Positions 8,646-16,802 of a stretch of 64,000 nt of DNA are shown piece after piece (position 1 is the first letter of the stretch; each line of letters begins with the position of its first letter). This DNA is from Pseudomonas sp. KU26590. Lineage in GTDB: Bacteria > Pseudomonadota > Gammaproteobacteria > Pseudomonadales > Pseudomonadaceae. The DNA lies in the NCBI RefSeq assembly GCF_026153515.1, contig NZ_CP110644.1, positions 3,067,501-3,131,500 on the forward strand, given 5' to 3'. Both the position numbers and the translations under genes were made by a program. The notes under the pieces were generated by a model, which saw nothing but the letters and a program-made list of their open reading frames with translations, was not told where the DNA came from and searched no databases.

Positions 8646-10875
8646 CGACACGCAGCTCAGGGAACAGGTGCTGGATGACCTCCTGGACAACTGCGCCAAC
8701 GAACCCATTCGCATTCCCGGTGCCATTCAACCCCACGGCGCCCTGCTGACCCTTCTCGAAACCGACTGGACCGTGCAACAGGCCAGCGCCAATGCCTGGC
8801 AGATGTTGGGCATCGCCCACGACAGACTGCCCGGTGACGCCCTGGCGCGCTGGCTGGGCGACGCGCAGGCAGACGCCTTGCGCACCGCCGTGCAGGAAAA
8901 CGCTGACCTGGATAGCCTCGACCCGTTGCCGATGGAGTGTGGCGGGCGGGCGTTCGAGGGCTTGCTGCACCGCCACGACGGCCTGCTGTTTCTGGAACTG
9001 GAACCCGTCTCCACACAAGCGTCGCTGCTCGGACTGGGCCCGCGTCTCACCCGCACCTTGCGGCGCTTGCAGTCGGCCAAATCGCTTGGTGATTTGTACG
9101 CCATCAGCGTCGACGAAATCCGCGCACTGACCGGCTACGACCGCGTGCTGATCTACCGCTTCGAGGAGGAGGGCCACGGTCAGGTGATTGCCGAGTCGGC
9201 CACCGCCCAGCTGGACGCTTACCTGGGCCTGTTCTTCCCGGCCACCGACATTCCGCAGCAGGCCCGCGAGCTGTATCGCCTGAACTGGCTGCGCATCATC
9301 CCCGACGCCACGTATGTGCCAGCGGCGCTTATGCCAGCACTGCGCCCGGACACCGGTGCGCCGCTGGACATGAGCCATGCAGTGCTGCGCAGCGTTTCGC
9401 CGATCCACTGTCAGTACATGCAGAACATGGGCGTGCGCTCGTCGATGAGCATCTCGCTGCTTAAGGACGATCGCTTGTGGGGCCTGATCAGCTGCGGCAA
9501 TCGCGAGCCGTTGCAGGTGCCGCACACACTGCGCTCGGCCTGCCAGACCATCGGCCAGGTGCTGTCGATGCAGATCAGCCTGCTCGAAGACCAACAGATC
9601 CAGCGTCAGCGGCTGGCCAAGCATCACATGCTCGAGCGCTTGTCCCGGGCGATGAACGAGGCGTCAGACGACGTTTACCACGGTTTGCTCGAACATTCCG
9701 AGGCGCTGCTGACACTGGTCGACGCCAGCGGTGCGGCAGTGATCATCGACGGTCAGGTGCACCTGATCGGGCAGTGCCCGAGCCCCGAGCAGGTGATCGC
9801 GTTGCAGCAATGGCTGCAGACAAGGCCCAAACCGGTGTTCGAGTCGGCGAGCCTCGGTGCGGTGTTCCCTGAAGCTCAGGCCTATTCCCACGTGGCGAGC
9901 GGCTTGCTGGCCTTCAGCTTGCCCAAACCGGTGGCCAATGGGGTGTTGTGGTTTCGAGGCGAGCTCAAGGGCAGCGTGGAGTGGAGCGGCAACCCGCAGC
10001 AGGCCAAACGGATCGTCAACGACCGCCTGCACCCACGGGAATCCTTTGCCGTGTGGCAGCAGCAGGTCGACGGCACGGCCAGAAGCTGGAGCCCTGGTGA
10101 TGTCTACGCCGTGTCCGACCTGCGTCGTTCGGCGCTGGAAGCTGACCTGTCGCGCCAGGTGCTGCGTGAGAAAGACGCCGTGCGCGCTCGCGATGAGCTT
10201 GTGGCCGTGGTGTCCCATGACCTGCGCAGCCCGCTGACGGTGATTGTCATGCAGTGCGGCATGATGCAGCGGGTGATTGCCGCTGACATCAGCGCCTCGT
10301 CAAAACGCCTCACCTCCGCCATCGACACCCTGCAGCGCGCCTCGACGCGGATGACCCGCCTGCTCGAGGACTTGCTCGACACCTCCAAGATCGAAGCCGG
10401 CCGTTACTCCATCGACGCCCAGCCGCTGGAAGTCAGCCAGCTGTTCGAAGATGCCTGGTCATTGCTGACACCGCTGGCGTTGAACAAATTTATCGACCTG
10501 ACGTTCCACGCCGAGCCCGACCTGAAAATCCTCGCCGACCCCGAGCGAATGTTTCAAGTGCTCTCCAATCTGGTCGGCAACGCGATCAAATTCACGCCCA
10601 AGGCCGGCAATATCAGCGTAAAGGCAGCGGCTGAAGGCGACCACGTGGTGGTCAGCGTGGTCGACTCCGGCGACGGCATCGCTCCTGATCAGTTGCCCCA
10701 CGTGTTCGAACGCTACTGGCGCAGACGCGAAGACAATCCGAGTGGCTCAGGGCTTGGGCTTTACATCTCCCAGGGGATCGTCAAGGCCCACGGCGGCGAA
10801 CTGAGCGCCACCAGCGAGGAAGGCGTCGGCAGTGAGTTCCGCTTCTCGGTGCCGCGCGTTTCCCTGATTTCTTGA
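8635..10875 (+). CDS. bphP: bacteriophytochrome sensor histidine kinase BphP
   Basis: This 746-residue red/far-red photoreceptor kinase has the order PAS (about 20-120), GAF (about 135-310), PHY (about 320-500), HisKA and HATPase. Cys20 in DNCANEPIRIPGAIQPHG is the biliverdin-binding Cys of bacterial phytochromes. The GAF signature is PATDIPQQARELY (most relatives have PASDIP), followed by MQNMGVRSSMSISLL. The kinase carries the H box VSHDLRSPLT, N box LSNLVGNAIKFTP, and G boxes DSGDGIAP and GSGLGLYIS. No response regulator follows, so the phosphorylation partner is elsewhere. It is co-transcribed with bphO. Confidence 0.95.
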   Translation: MTLNDTQLREQVLDDLLDNCANEPIRIPGAIQPHGALLTLLETDWTVQQASANAWQMLGIAHDRLPGDALARWLGDAQADALRTAVQENADLDSLDPLPMECGGRAFEGLLHRHDGLLFLELEPVSTQASLLGLGPRLTRTLRRLQSAKSLGDLYAISVDEIRALTGYDRVLIYRFEEEGHGQVIAESATAQLDAYLGLFFPATDIPQQARELYRLNWLRIIPDATYVPAALMPALRPDTGAPLDMSHAVLRSVSPIHCQYMQNMGVRSSMSISLLKDDRLWGLISCGNREPLQVPHTLRSACQTIGQVLSMQISLLEDQQIQRQRLAKHHMLERLSRAMNEASDDVYHGLLEHSEALLTLVDASGAAVIIDGQVHLIGQCPSPEQVIALQQWLQTRPKPVFESASLGAVFPEAQAYSHVASGLLAFSLPKPVANGVLWFRGELKGSVEWSGNPQQAKRIVNDRLHPRESFAVWQQQVDGTARSWSPGDVYAVSDLRRSALEADLSRQVLREKDAVRARDELVAVVSHDLRSPLTVIVMQCGMMQRVIAADISASSKRLTSAIDTLQRASTRMTRLLEDLLDTSKIEAGRYSIDAQPLEVSQLFEDAWSLLTPLALNKFIDLTFHAEPDLKILADPERMFQVLSNLVGNAIKFTPKAGNISVKAAAEGDHVVVSVVDSGDGIAPDQLPHVFERYWRRREDNPSGSGLGLYISQGIVKAHGGELSATSEEGVGSEFRFSVPRVSLIS

Positions 10876-10963
10876 CGCCGAAGGGCCGGGCACTGATGGC
10901 GGGGCTATTCCTGTCTGGAATCCCCTGCATGAAAAACATGAATTTTATTTATCGCCGCAAGGC

Positions 10964-10996
10964 CTCTACCGTGAGCGCAGTCCGTTCACGGTAGAG
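10964..10996. promoter_or_regulatory. perfect 11-bp inverted repeat just ahead of the MFS start codon
   Basis: CTCTACCGTGA (10964-10974) and TCACGGTAGAG (10986-10996) are perfect complements separated by 11 bp. The right arm ends five bases before the ATG at 11002 and occupies the place of the ribosome site. It could be a dimeric repressor operator or an RNA hairpin that hides the translation start; the sequence alone cannot tell which. Confidence 0.5.
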
Positions 10997-11001
10997 CCCT
11001 C

Positions 11002-12276
11002 ATGCCCGCGCTATCCCCACCCAACACTGAAACCCAACCTCGGCAGTCCATCGTCGAAGAACACTGGAAGCGCAACCTGGCCGTCTGCGTGTTCGGCGCG
11101 TTCACCACCATCGTTGCCATGACCCTGCTGCTGCCGTTTCTGCCGCTGTATGTCGAACACCTGGGCGTCAGCGATCAGGCGGCCATCGTGCAGTGGTCGG
11201 GGGTGGCGTTTGGCGCGACCTTTCTGTCTGCAGCGCTGACGGCGCCGCTGTGGGGGCGTCTGGGTGATCGCTACGGCCGCAAGCTAATGCTGATCCGTGC
11301 CAGCCTGGGCATGGCGGTGGCCATGTCGCTGATCGGACTGGCGGAGAACATTTATCAGTTGGTCGGGCTGCGTTTACTGGCGGGGTTGCTCGGCGGCTAT
11401 GCCTCCGGCGCGACCATTCTGGTGGCGACGCAAACCCCCAAAGCGCGCACGGGCTGGGCGCTGGGCATGCTCTCGTCAGGCATCATGGCCGGCAATCTGG
11501 CCGGGCCGTTGATTGGCGGTTTGTTGCCGCCGCTGGTCGGCATCCGCAACACGTTCTTCCTGGCCGGGGGCGTGATCTTTCTGACCTTCCTTGCCACGCT
11601 GTTCCTGATGAAGGAAGCGCCTCGGCCCAAACGCCTGGCTGGCGACGCGAAAGCGCCCGTCGTGCGGGCGTGGGACGTCATCACTGACAAGAAGCCGGTG
11701 CTGACCATGCTGGTGGTCGCCTGTCTGGTGATGTTTTCGATCATGTCCATCGAGCCGATCATCACCGTGTACCTGACCCAGTTGCACAGCGAAAACGTCA
11801 CACTGATGGCCGGGCTGGTGATGTCGGCCACTGCGCTGGCCAGCGTGTTGTCCGCCTCGCGCATCGGCAAACTGGCGGACCGCGTGGGCCACTGGAAGGT
11901 GGTCATCGGCTGCCTGAGCGCGGCGGCGATTCTGCTGATACCCCAGGCGTTCGTCAGTCACGCCTGGCAACTGGTGCTGCTGCGTTTTCTCATGGGCATT
12001 GCCCTGGGCGGGCTGTTGCCGTGCATCGCGGCGATCATTCGCCATTCGGTGCCCGACGCCGTGGCCGGGCGCATGCTTGGCTACTCCACGTCCTGCCAGT
12101 ACATCGGCCAGGTGCTCGGGCCACTGACCGGGGGATACCTGGGCGGGCATTTCGGCATGCCGATAGTGTTCATGGTCACTTGCCTGCTGATGGGCGCGTG
12201 CGCGATCGGCATGTGGCTGATGCGGCCTCTGATTTTCACTGGGACCGGCTTTCGCCGTGAAGCGCGCGACGTTTGA
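11002..12276 (+). CDS. MFS drug-type exporter, MdtG-like
   Basis: This 424-residue protein has about twelve membrane segments. The loop 2-3 signature of the major facilitator superfamily is WGRLGDRYGRKLMLI near residues 91-105, and the related half-repeat SRIGKLADRVGHWKV is near residue 290. Motif C-like GNLAGPLIGG follows in helix 5, which favours an antiporter/exporter of the multidrug (MdtG/DHA1) type. The substrate cannot be read. It stands alone, starting 126 bp after bphP, and its start codon sits directly behind an 11-bp palindrome, which suggests specific regulation. Confidence 0.82.
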   Translation: MPALSPPNTETQPRQSIVEEHWKRNLAVCVFGAFTTIVAMTLLLPFLPLYVEHLGVSDQAAIVQWSGVAFGATFLSAALTAPLWGRLGDRYGRKLMLIRASLGMAVAMSLIGLAENIYQLVGLRLLAGLLGGYASGATILVATQTPKARTGWALGMLSSGIMAGNLAGPLIGGLLPPLVGIRNTFFLAGGVIFLTFLATLFLMKEAPRPKRLAGDAKAPVVRAWDVITDKKPVLTMLVVACLVMFSIMSIEPIITVYLTQLHSENVTLMAGLVMSATALASVLSASRIGKLADRVGHWKVVIGCLSAAAILLIPQAFVSHAWQLVLLRFLMGIALGGLLPCIAAIIRHSVPDAVAGRMLGYSTSCQYIGQVLGPLTGGYLGGHFGMPIVFMVTCLLMGACAIGMWLMRPLIFTGTGFRREARDV

Positions 12277-12358
12277 CAAAACCATGACATCCCGCACCGG
12301 ATAATCGCCGCCGGTGGGGCAACGCCCCGGATTCGAGTACCGCCATGCACGGACCTTC

Positions 12359-13654
12359 ATGGACATCAAACAAAGCCTTAAGCAACGGATTGTCATCGTA
12401 TTTGCGTTGATGAGCACGCTGGTCGCCGGGGTATTCGCCGTCGGCATCATTGCCACCGTGCACGTGGTCGAAAAGCGCCTGTCAGTCATGAGCCTGGGCG
12501 GCAATATGCACCGTCTGCTGGCCGTGGACAGCATCAGCGACTGGCGCCACCGGCCGGAAAAAGACGAGTTGTTCTACGCCGACGAGGGCGTTGACGACCT
12601 CGCCATGAGCGACGACCTCAAGGGCCTGCATCCGGGATTTCAGGAGTTCTTTCGCGGCAACAAAGCCTATTACGCCATGGTCTCGGAAGTGAACGGGCGT
12701 CACTACGTGCTGCTGCGCGATCAGCGCACATTCCAAAAGCGCGAGCGCATTCTGTTTGGGGTCGTGCTGGTCGGCTTCGTCCTCAGCGTGCTGTTGGCGG
12801 TGCTGCTGGGTCGGTTGCTGGCGTCCCGGGTGATCACGCCGGTGTCGCGCCTGGCCAGCCAGGTGCGTCATCGCGATCAGTTGCTGGAACTGGCGCCGGT
12901 GCTGGCCAGTGACTACGCCAACGACGAAGTGGGCGCGCTGGCCAGATCCTTCGACGAAACCCTCGGCCGGCTGCGGGCCGCGCTGGGTCGCGAGAAGTTG
13001 TTCACCAGCGACGTCAGCCATGAGCTGCGCACGCCGCTCATGGTGCTGGCGACGTCCTGTGAATTGCTGATGGAGTATCCGGCGCTGGACGACCGCTCCC
13101 GCACGCAGGTCAAGCGCATCGCCAAGGCCACGGCGGGCATGAACCAACTGGTCGAAACTTTTCTGTTGCTGGCCCGTACCGAGGGCAAAAACGTTCCCCA
13201 GGGTCAGCGCTCATCGATGGCGCAGATTGCCGACGAACTGGTCGAGGCCTGGCGTCCTCCCATTGAGGCCAAAGGCCTGCGATTCATTTACCAACAGCTG
13301 CAAGCCGACGGCGAAACGCACAACGCACCCTTGCTGCGTTCGGTCATGGGCAATCTGCTGCGCAACGCCTGGCATTACACCGATCAGGGGTTCATTCAGC
13401 TGACCCTGCGCAGCGATGGTTTCAGCGTCGAGGACAGCGGCATCGGTATCCCGCTGGAGAAACAGCAAGCCATGTTCCAGCCCTTTGTGCGCGGTGACGA
13501 GCAACGCGGGGAGGGGCTGGGTTTGGGGTTGTCGCTGGTCCAGCGAATCTGCGCCAACCAGCACTGGACCGTCACCCTGACCAGCCGTGATGACGGTGGG
13601 TGCTGTTTTACCGTGTTGTTGAAACTGGATTCGGCGGGTCAAAAACCGGTTTGA
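12359..13654 (+). CDS. membrane sensor histidine kinase
   Basis: The preferred ATG at 12359 gives MDIKQSLKQRIVIVF and 431 residues. An in-frame upstream ATG (12314) would put an unusual polar stretch before the first membrane helix. There are two transmembrane segments (about 11-33 and 137-160) around a roughly 100-residue periplasmic sensor region, then a HAMP-like linker, H box TSDVSHELRTPLMVL, N box MGNLLRNAWHYT, G1 DSGIGIP and G2 GLGLGLSL. The N box is slightly non-canonical (NAWHYT for NAIKYT). No response regulator is adjacent. The protein resembles kinases that sense envelope or metal signals, but no specific name is claimed. Confidence 0.85.
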   Translation: MDIKQSLKQRIVIVFALMSTLVAGVFAVGIIATVHVVEKRLSVMSLGGNMHRLLAVDSISDWRHRPEKDELFYADEGVDDLAMSDDLKGLHPGFQEFFRGNKAYYAMVSEVNGRHYVLLRDQRTFQKRERILFGVVLVGFVLSVLLAVLLGRLLASRVITPVSRLASQVRHRDQLLELAPVLASDYANDEVGALARSFDETLGRLRAALGREKLFTSDVSHELRTPLMVLATSCELLMEYPALDDRSRTQVKRIAKATAGMNQLVETFLLLARTEGKNVPQGQRSSMAQIADELVEAWRPPIEAKGLRFIYQQLQADGETHNAPLLRSVMGNLLRNAWHYTDQGFIQLTLRSDGFSVEDSGIGIPLEKQQAMFQPFVRGDEQRGEGLGLGLSLVQRICANQHWTVTLTSRDDGGCCFTVLLKLDSAGQKPV

Positions 13655-13685
13655 GCACTTTCCGTTGTGCGGCGTGACGACTGAC

Positions 13686-13937
13686 GCCTTCCCGGCTGAA
13701 GCCGGTCCCACAGGAGGAATACGTGCTGTCAGTGGGACCGGCTTTAGCCGGGAAGAGGCCGGTGCGACCACCCTTAATTTTGCAGCGAGACGATTGACGC
13801 TTTCCCGGCTGAAGCCGGTCCCACAGGAGGAATACGTGCTGTCAGTGGGACCGGCTTTAGCCGGGAAGAGGCCGGTGCGACCACCCTGAATTTTGCAGTG
13901 AGACGATTGACGTCTTCCCGGCTGAAGCCGGTCCTAC
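13686..13937. repeat. REPIN array, 113-bp tandem unit
   Basis: Two nearly identical 113-bp units (13686-13798 and 13799-13911) and the start of a third (from 13912) follow each other. Each full unit holds a REP (CCCGGCTGAAGCCGG) and its inverted partner (CCGGCTTTAGCCGGG) about 30 bp apart, so it can fold as one long hairpin, plus a conserved 37-bp tail. The rest of the 13655-14264 gap holds no gene that I can support; 13938-14264 contains the upstream region of the KaiC-like gene. Confidence 0.9.
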
Positions 13938-14264
13938 TGGGGTCCGGTTCCCCCGGGAAGCGGCCGGGTAGGAGGCCACTGATTTTCTCTCAGTGACATA
14001 CACCCCCCGCACTCCACTGGTCCTGTGCACCGCACGAGCGCGAGACCGACGGGTGCACCCCGGAAGCTGGAGCCAATTCGGCCGAATGATAATCACCCGT
14101 TCGAATGGATTTCCCGACACGTCTGTCGGCGAATGCGTGCACATCTGTCACCAGAATTGATGATTGCCCTTGGAAAGCTCCCTTAAAAACGGAAGAATGT
14201 GCGATCAGTCGCGCACTCAACTCGTAACATTCACGACGCCAATACCGTGGCGGAGGAAGCAAAT

Positions 14265-15692
14265 TTGAATCAGCTAAAACGCCTTCAGAGCGGAATTGAA
14301 GGGCTTGATGAGCTGTTAATGGGCGGCTTCGTTGCCGGATCCTCGTACATCATTCAGGGTCGACCGGGCTCGGGCAAAACCATTCTGGCCAACCAGATCG
14401 GTTTCAACCACATCCGCAATGGCGGCCGCGTGCTGTTCGCGACCCTGCTCGCCGAGCCCCACGAACGGCTGTTTCAGTTCCTCTCCACCATGAGCTTCTT
14501 CGACAAGGACCGGGTCGGCGACCAGATCCAGTTCGTCAGCGCGTTCGACACCATGGAAAACGACGGCCTCGATGAAGTCGTCAAACTGCTGCGCCGGGAG
14601 ATCGTCCGCCAGAAGTCCACAGTGTTGATCCTCGACGGGCTGCTCAATGCCCGCTCCAAAGCCGAATCCACCCTCAATACCAAGCGTTTCATCTCCGAAC
14701 TGCAGGGCCACGCGGCCTTCGCCGGTTGTACGGTGTTCTTCCTGACCAGCTCCCGGCTGGACGACGGCAGCCCCGAACACACCATGGTCGACGGCGTGCT
14801 GGAAATGGGTGAAGAACTGGTCTGTAACCGTTCCGTGCGCCGCATCAAGGCGCGCAAGACCCGTGGCAGCGGCGCCATCCCCGGCGCCCACGAATGCGAA
14901 ATCACCGGGAACGGTCTGGTCGTGTACCCGCGCCTCGAAAGCACCATCACCCACTCGGCGCTGCGCGACAGTGCAGAATTCAGCGTCGTCCCCAGCGGCA
15001 TTGACGCGCTCGATCCCTTGATTGGCGGCGGTCTGGTGGAGTCGTCCGTGACCTTGCTCCTTGGCCCGTCGGGCACCGGCAAGACCACGTTCGGCCTCAA
15101 CTTCCTCGCTCGCTCGACGGCCGAGGAACCTGGGCTGTTGTTCGGCTTCTACGAATCCCCGCAGCGCCTTCGGGTAAAGGCGGCGGCGCTCGGGCTGGAT
15201 TTCGAGGCGCTGGAACGTTCCGGTGCGCTGCACATCGTCTGGAGGTCAGTGACCACCGAGCTGATCGACAAGCTCGCCCTCGACCTGCTGCGGATCGTCA
15301 AAGACAAGGGCATCAAGCGGGTGTTTCTGGACAGTCTCGGCGGTATGGCCCGGGCCTCTGCCGATCAGGCGCGGATTCTTGACCTGTTCAACGCCCTGAT
15401 GAGTGAGCTGCGTGCCCGTGGTGTCACGGTGGTGGCGAGCTGGGAAATCCGCGGCCTGCTCGGCGGTAAGGTCGACGCCCCGGCCCCGGACCTGTCGGGC
15501 ATCGTCGACAACCTCATGCTGATCCGCTTTGCCCAGTCATCCGCAGGGCTGGCCCGGCAGCTGTCGATCCTCAAAATCCGAGATAACCCCTATGACCCGG
15601 CCCTGCTGGACGTCTTGATCGGCGATCAGGGTCTGACTGTGAAAAAGGCTGTGTTCCATGCCCTTGACGATTCAGGCAATGCGACGGCGTAA
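14265..15692 (+). CDS. KaiC-like double RecA-fold ATPase
   Basis: The start is taken as TTG 14265, because GGAGGA lies eight bases before it and the protein then begins MNQLKRLQSGIEGLDELLMGG as in KaiC relatives (475 residues). Domain 1 has Walker A GRPGSGKT (32-39) and Walker B VLILDG (about 120). Domain 2 has GPSGTGKT (about 267-274) and VFLDSLGG (about 352). Compared with clock KaiC, the Glu pair after the second Walker A region reads YES (one Glu lost), and the Ser-Thr phosphosite region reads LSGIVD, keeping the Ser but replacing the Thr by Gly. No kaiA or kaiB is nearby. A response regulator follows after 45 bp, so a signalling role is likely. Clock function is not implied. Confidence 0.88.
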   Translation: MNQLKRLQSGIEGLDELLMGGFVAGSSYIIQGRPGSGKTILANQIGFNHIRNGGRVLFATLLAEPHERLFQFLSTMSFFDKDRVGDQIQFVSAFDTMENDGLDEVVKLLRREIVRQKSTVLILDGLLNARSKAESTLNTKRFISELQGHAAFAGCTVFFLTSSRLDDGSPEHTMVDGVLEMGEELVCNRSVRRIKARKTRGSGAIPGAHECEITGNGLVVYPRLESTITHSALRDSAEFSVVPSGIDALDPLIGGGLVESSVTLLLGPSGTGKTTFGLNFLARSTAEEPGLLFGFYESPQRLRVKAAALGLDFEALERSGALHIVWRSVTTELIDKLALDLLRIVKDKGIKRVFLDSLGGMARASADQARILDLFNALMSELRARGVTVVASWEIRGLLGGKVDAPAPDLSGIVDNLMLIRFAQSSAGLARQLSILKIRDNPYDPALLDVLIGDQGLTVKKAVFHALDDSGNATA

Positions 15693-15737
15693 CGGTTGTC
15701 TTCGAGACGATGTTCGCTCGACAGCGCGGAGGGCTGC

Positions 15738-16136
15738 ATGACCACCATTCTGATTGTCGATGATGAATACCTCATCGCCGACATACTGAGCTTCGCGCTG
15801 GAAGACGAAGGCTACCTGACCGTCACCGCCGGCAGCGGGCTGAAGGCGCTGGGCATACTCGAGCGTGAGCGTCCGCAGCTCATCATTACCGATTACATGA
15901 TGCCCGGGATGAACGGCATCGAGCTGGCGGAAGCGGTGCGCGTCAATCAGAGCCTGGGGCAGATCCCTATTGTGCTCATGAGCGGTGCGCAGTCTCATCT
16001 GGGCGTCGCCCGGCCCGATCTGTTCAGCAAGGTGTTCGACAAGCCGTTCGAGATCAGCGCCGTGCTTGAGGCGGTGCGCGAACTGCTGGGCGCTTGCGAG
16101 GGCGCTCAGCCGGAAGCGGTCACTGCTTCGCCTTGA
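15738..16136 (+). CDS. single-domain response regulator (REC only)
   Basis: The protein has 132 residues starting MTTILIVDDEYLIADIL, with CGGAGGG before the ATG. It consists only of a receiver domain: acidic pair D8-D9, phosphoacceptor D52 in IITDYMMPGMNG, Ser in VLMSGA and Lys in FDKPF. There is no output domain, so it probably passes phosphate or binds a partner (CheY/Spo0F manner). It lies 45 bp after the KaiC-like gene on the same strand, and pairs of this kind recur in bacterial genomes. The kinase could be one of the orphan kinases in this window, but nothing in the sequence shows which. Confidence 0.9.
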   Translation: MTTILIVDDEYLIADILSFALEDEGYLTVTAGSGLKALGILERERPQLIITDYMMPGMNGIELAEAVRVNQSLGQIPIVLMSGAQSHLGVARPDLFSKVFDKPFEISAVLEAVRELLGACEGAQPEAVTASP

Positions 16137-16227
16137 GCGCCTCGACACTCAGGCGGATGTCCTTGGCCCATCTGTCGAGCACCGGTTTGACGGCGTCCAG
16201 GGTCAGCTGCGCCTTGTTGATCTGCTG
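16120..16227 (-). pseudogene. possible C-terminal remnant of a lost gene
   Basis: On the minus strand 35 codons read QQINKAQLTLDAVKPVLDRW followed by AKDIRLSVEALKAKQ and a stop at 16120-16122; the codon before is TAG (16228-16230). The composition is that of a real amphipathic C-terminus, not of a shadow frame, and it overlaps the response regulator end by 17 bp. No start is available. It may be what remains of a protein (the WAKDI ending recalls solute-binding proteins, only a loose impression) cut off by the rearrangement that brought in the REP at 16345. Confidence 0.4.
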
Positions 16228-16344
16228 CTACACAGACGCTGGCAGTTAACTCGGTTTTTTGAAGGTGATGGTGCGGAGTCGAGGTTATAGCCGCTGCCGC
16301 AGCCGGGGCGCAGAAAGCCTCACTGGATGCAGGGGATGCTTTTT

Positions 16345-16370
16345 GTGGGACCGGCTTCAGCCGGGAAGAG
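16345..16370. repeat. REP element (family A)
   Basis: A single GTGGGACCGGCTTCAGCCGG core with the GGAAGAG tail, in the gap 16137-16469. Besides this REP and the remnant at 16120-16227, the gap holds only the hairpin at 16440. Confidence 0.85.
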
Positions 16371-16439
16371 TCCGGTACAGACGCCATCGATTGTGCAGCG
16401 CGGCAGATGATGCGGGGAGTGGATATAAATCAAGGAAGT

Positions 16440-16461
16440 AGGGCGGCGGTGAGACCGCCCT
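16440..16461 (-). terminator. candidate terminator of the 16470-16706 gene
   Basis: AGGGCGG and CCGCCCT form a seven-base-pair GC-rich stem with an eight-base loop, nine bases past the stop of the minus-strand gene. On that strand it is followed by the T-rich stretch TACTTCCTTGATTT, a modest intrinsic-terminator tail. Confidence 0.5.
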
Positions 16462-16469
16462 CGGGCGAA

Positions 16470-16706
16470 TCAACGGCCGTCAGCGACCTTGCGTTCGATT
16501 TCCGCTGATTTCTTGTTCAGTTCTTCCGCGTCCTGTTCCTTTTCCCGAATGGAGGTTGGCGTGATGACCTCGTCCACCGCGCGGGTGTCGTCGTCCGGGT
16601 CGTTGAGGTCCCGCGCTACGACATTCACAGGTTTGCCTGCGCTGTCGAGGGTTGGCGCGTCGGGCTGCGTGACGTTGCGTGGGTCGACCGGGGTGTCGTT
16701 GCTCAT
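16470..16706 (-). CDS. small acidic conserved hypothetical protein
   Basis: The protein has 78 residues beginning MSNDTPVDPRNVTQPDAPTL, with GAGGATG ahead of the start. It is soluble and charged: Pro/Asp-rich in the first half, then a helical Glu/Lys-rich C-terminus (EKEQDAEELNKKSAEIERKV). No domain is recognised. Regular codon use, a ribosome site and a terminator-like hairpin behind it support a real gene. It lies downstream of the ABC importer genes on the same strand with a 96-bp gap, so it may be separate. Confidence 0.65.
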   Translation of the reverse strand: MSNDTPVDPRNVTQPDAPTLDSAGKPVNVVARDLNDPDDDTRAVDEVITPTSIREKEQDAEELNKKSAEIERKVADGR

Positions 16707-16802
16707 GGGTTCATCCTCGCTGTGGTGTATGAAGGTTGGATGTGTGGGCGGTCGGCGAGTTCGGGTTTTTTTCGACGTCGCGCGAACCTGATCTGAAGCC
16801 GA

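Noticed and set aside
13686..13937. Regular repeats that could look like a CRISPR array
   Set aside because: The repeats are REP palindromes with near-identical spacers and no cas genes nearby.
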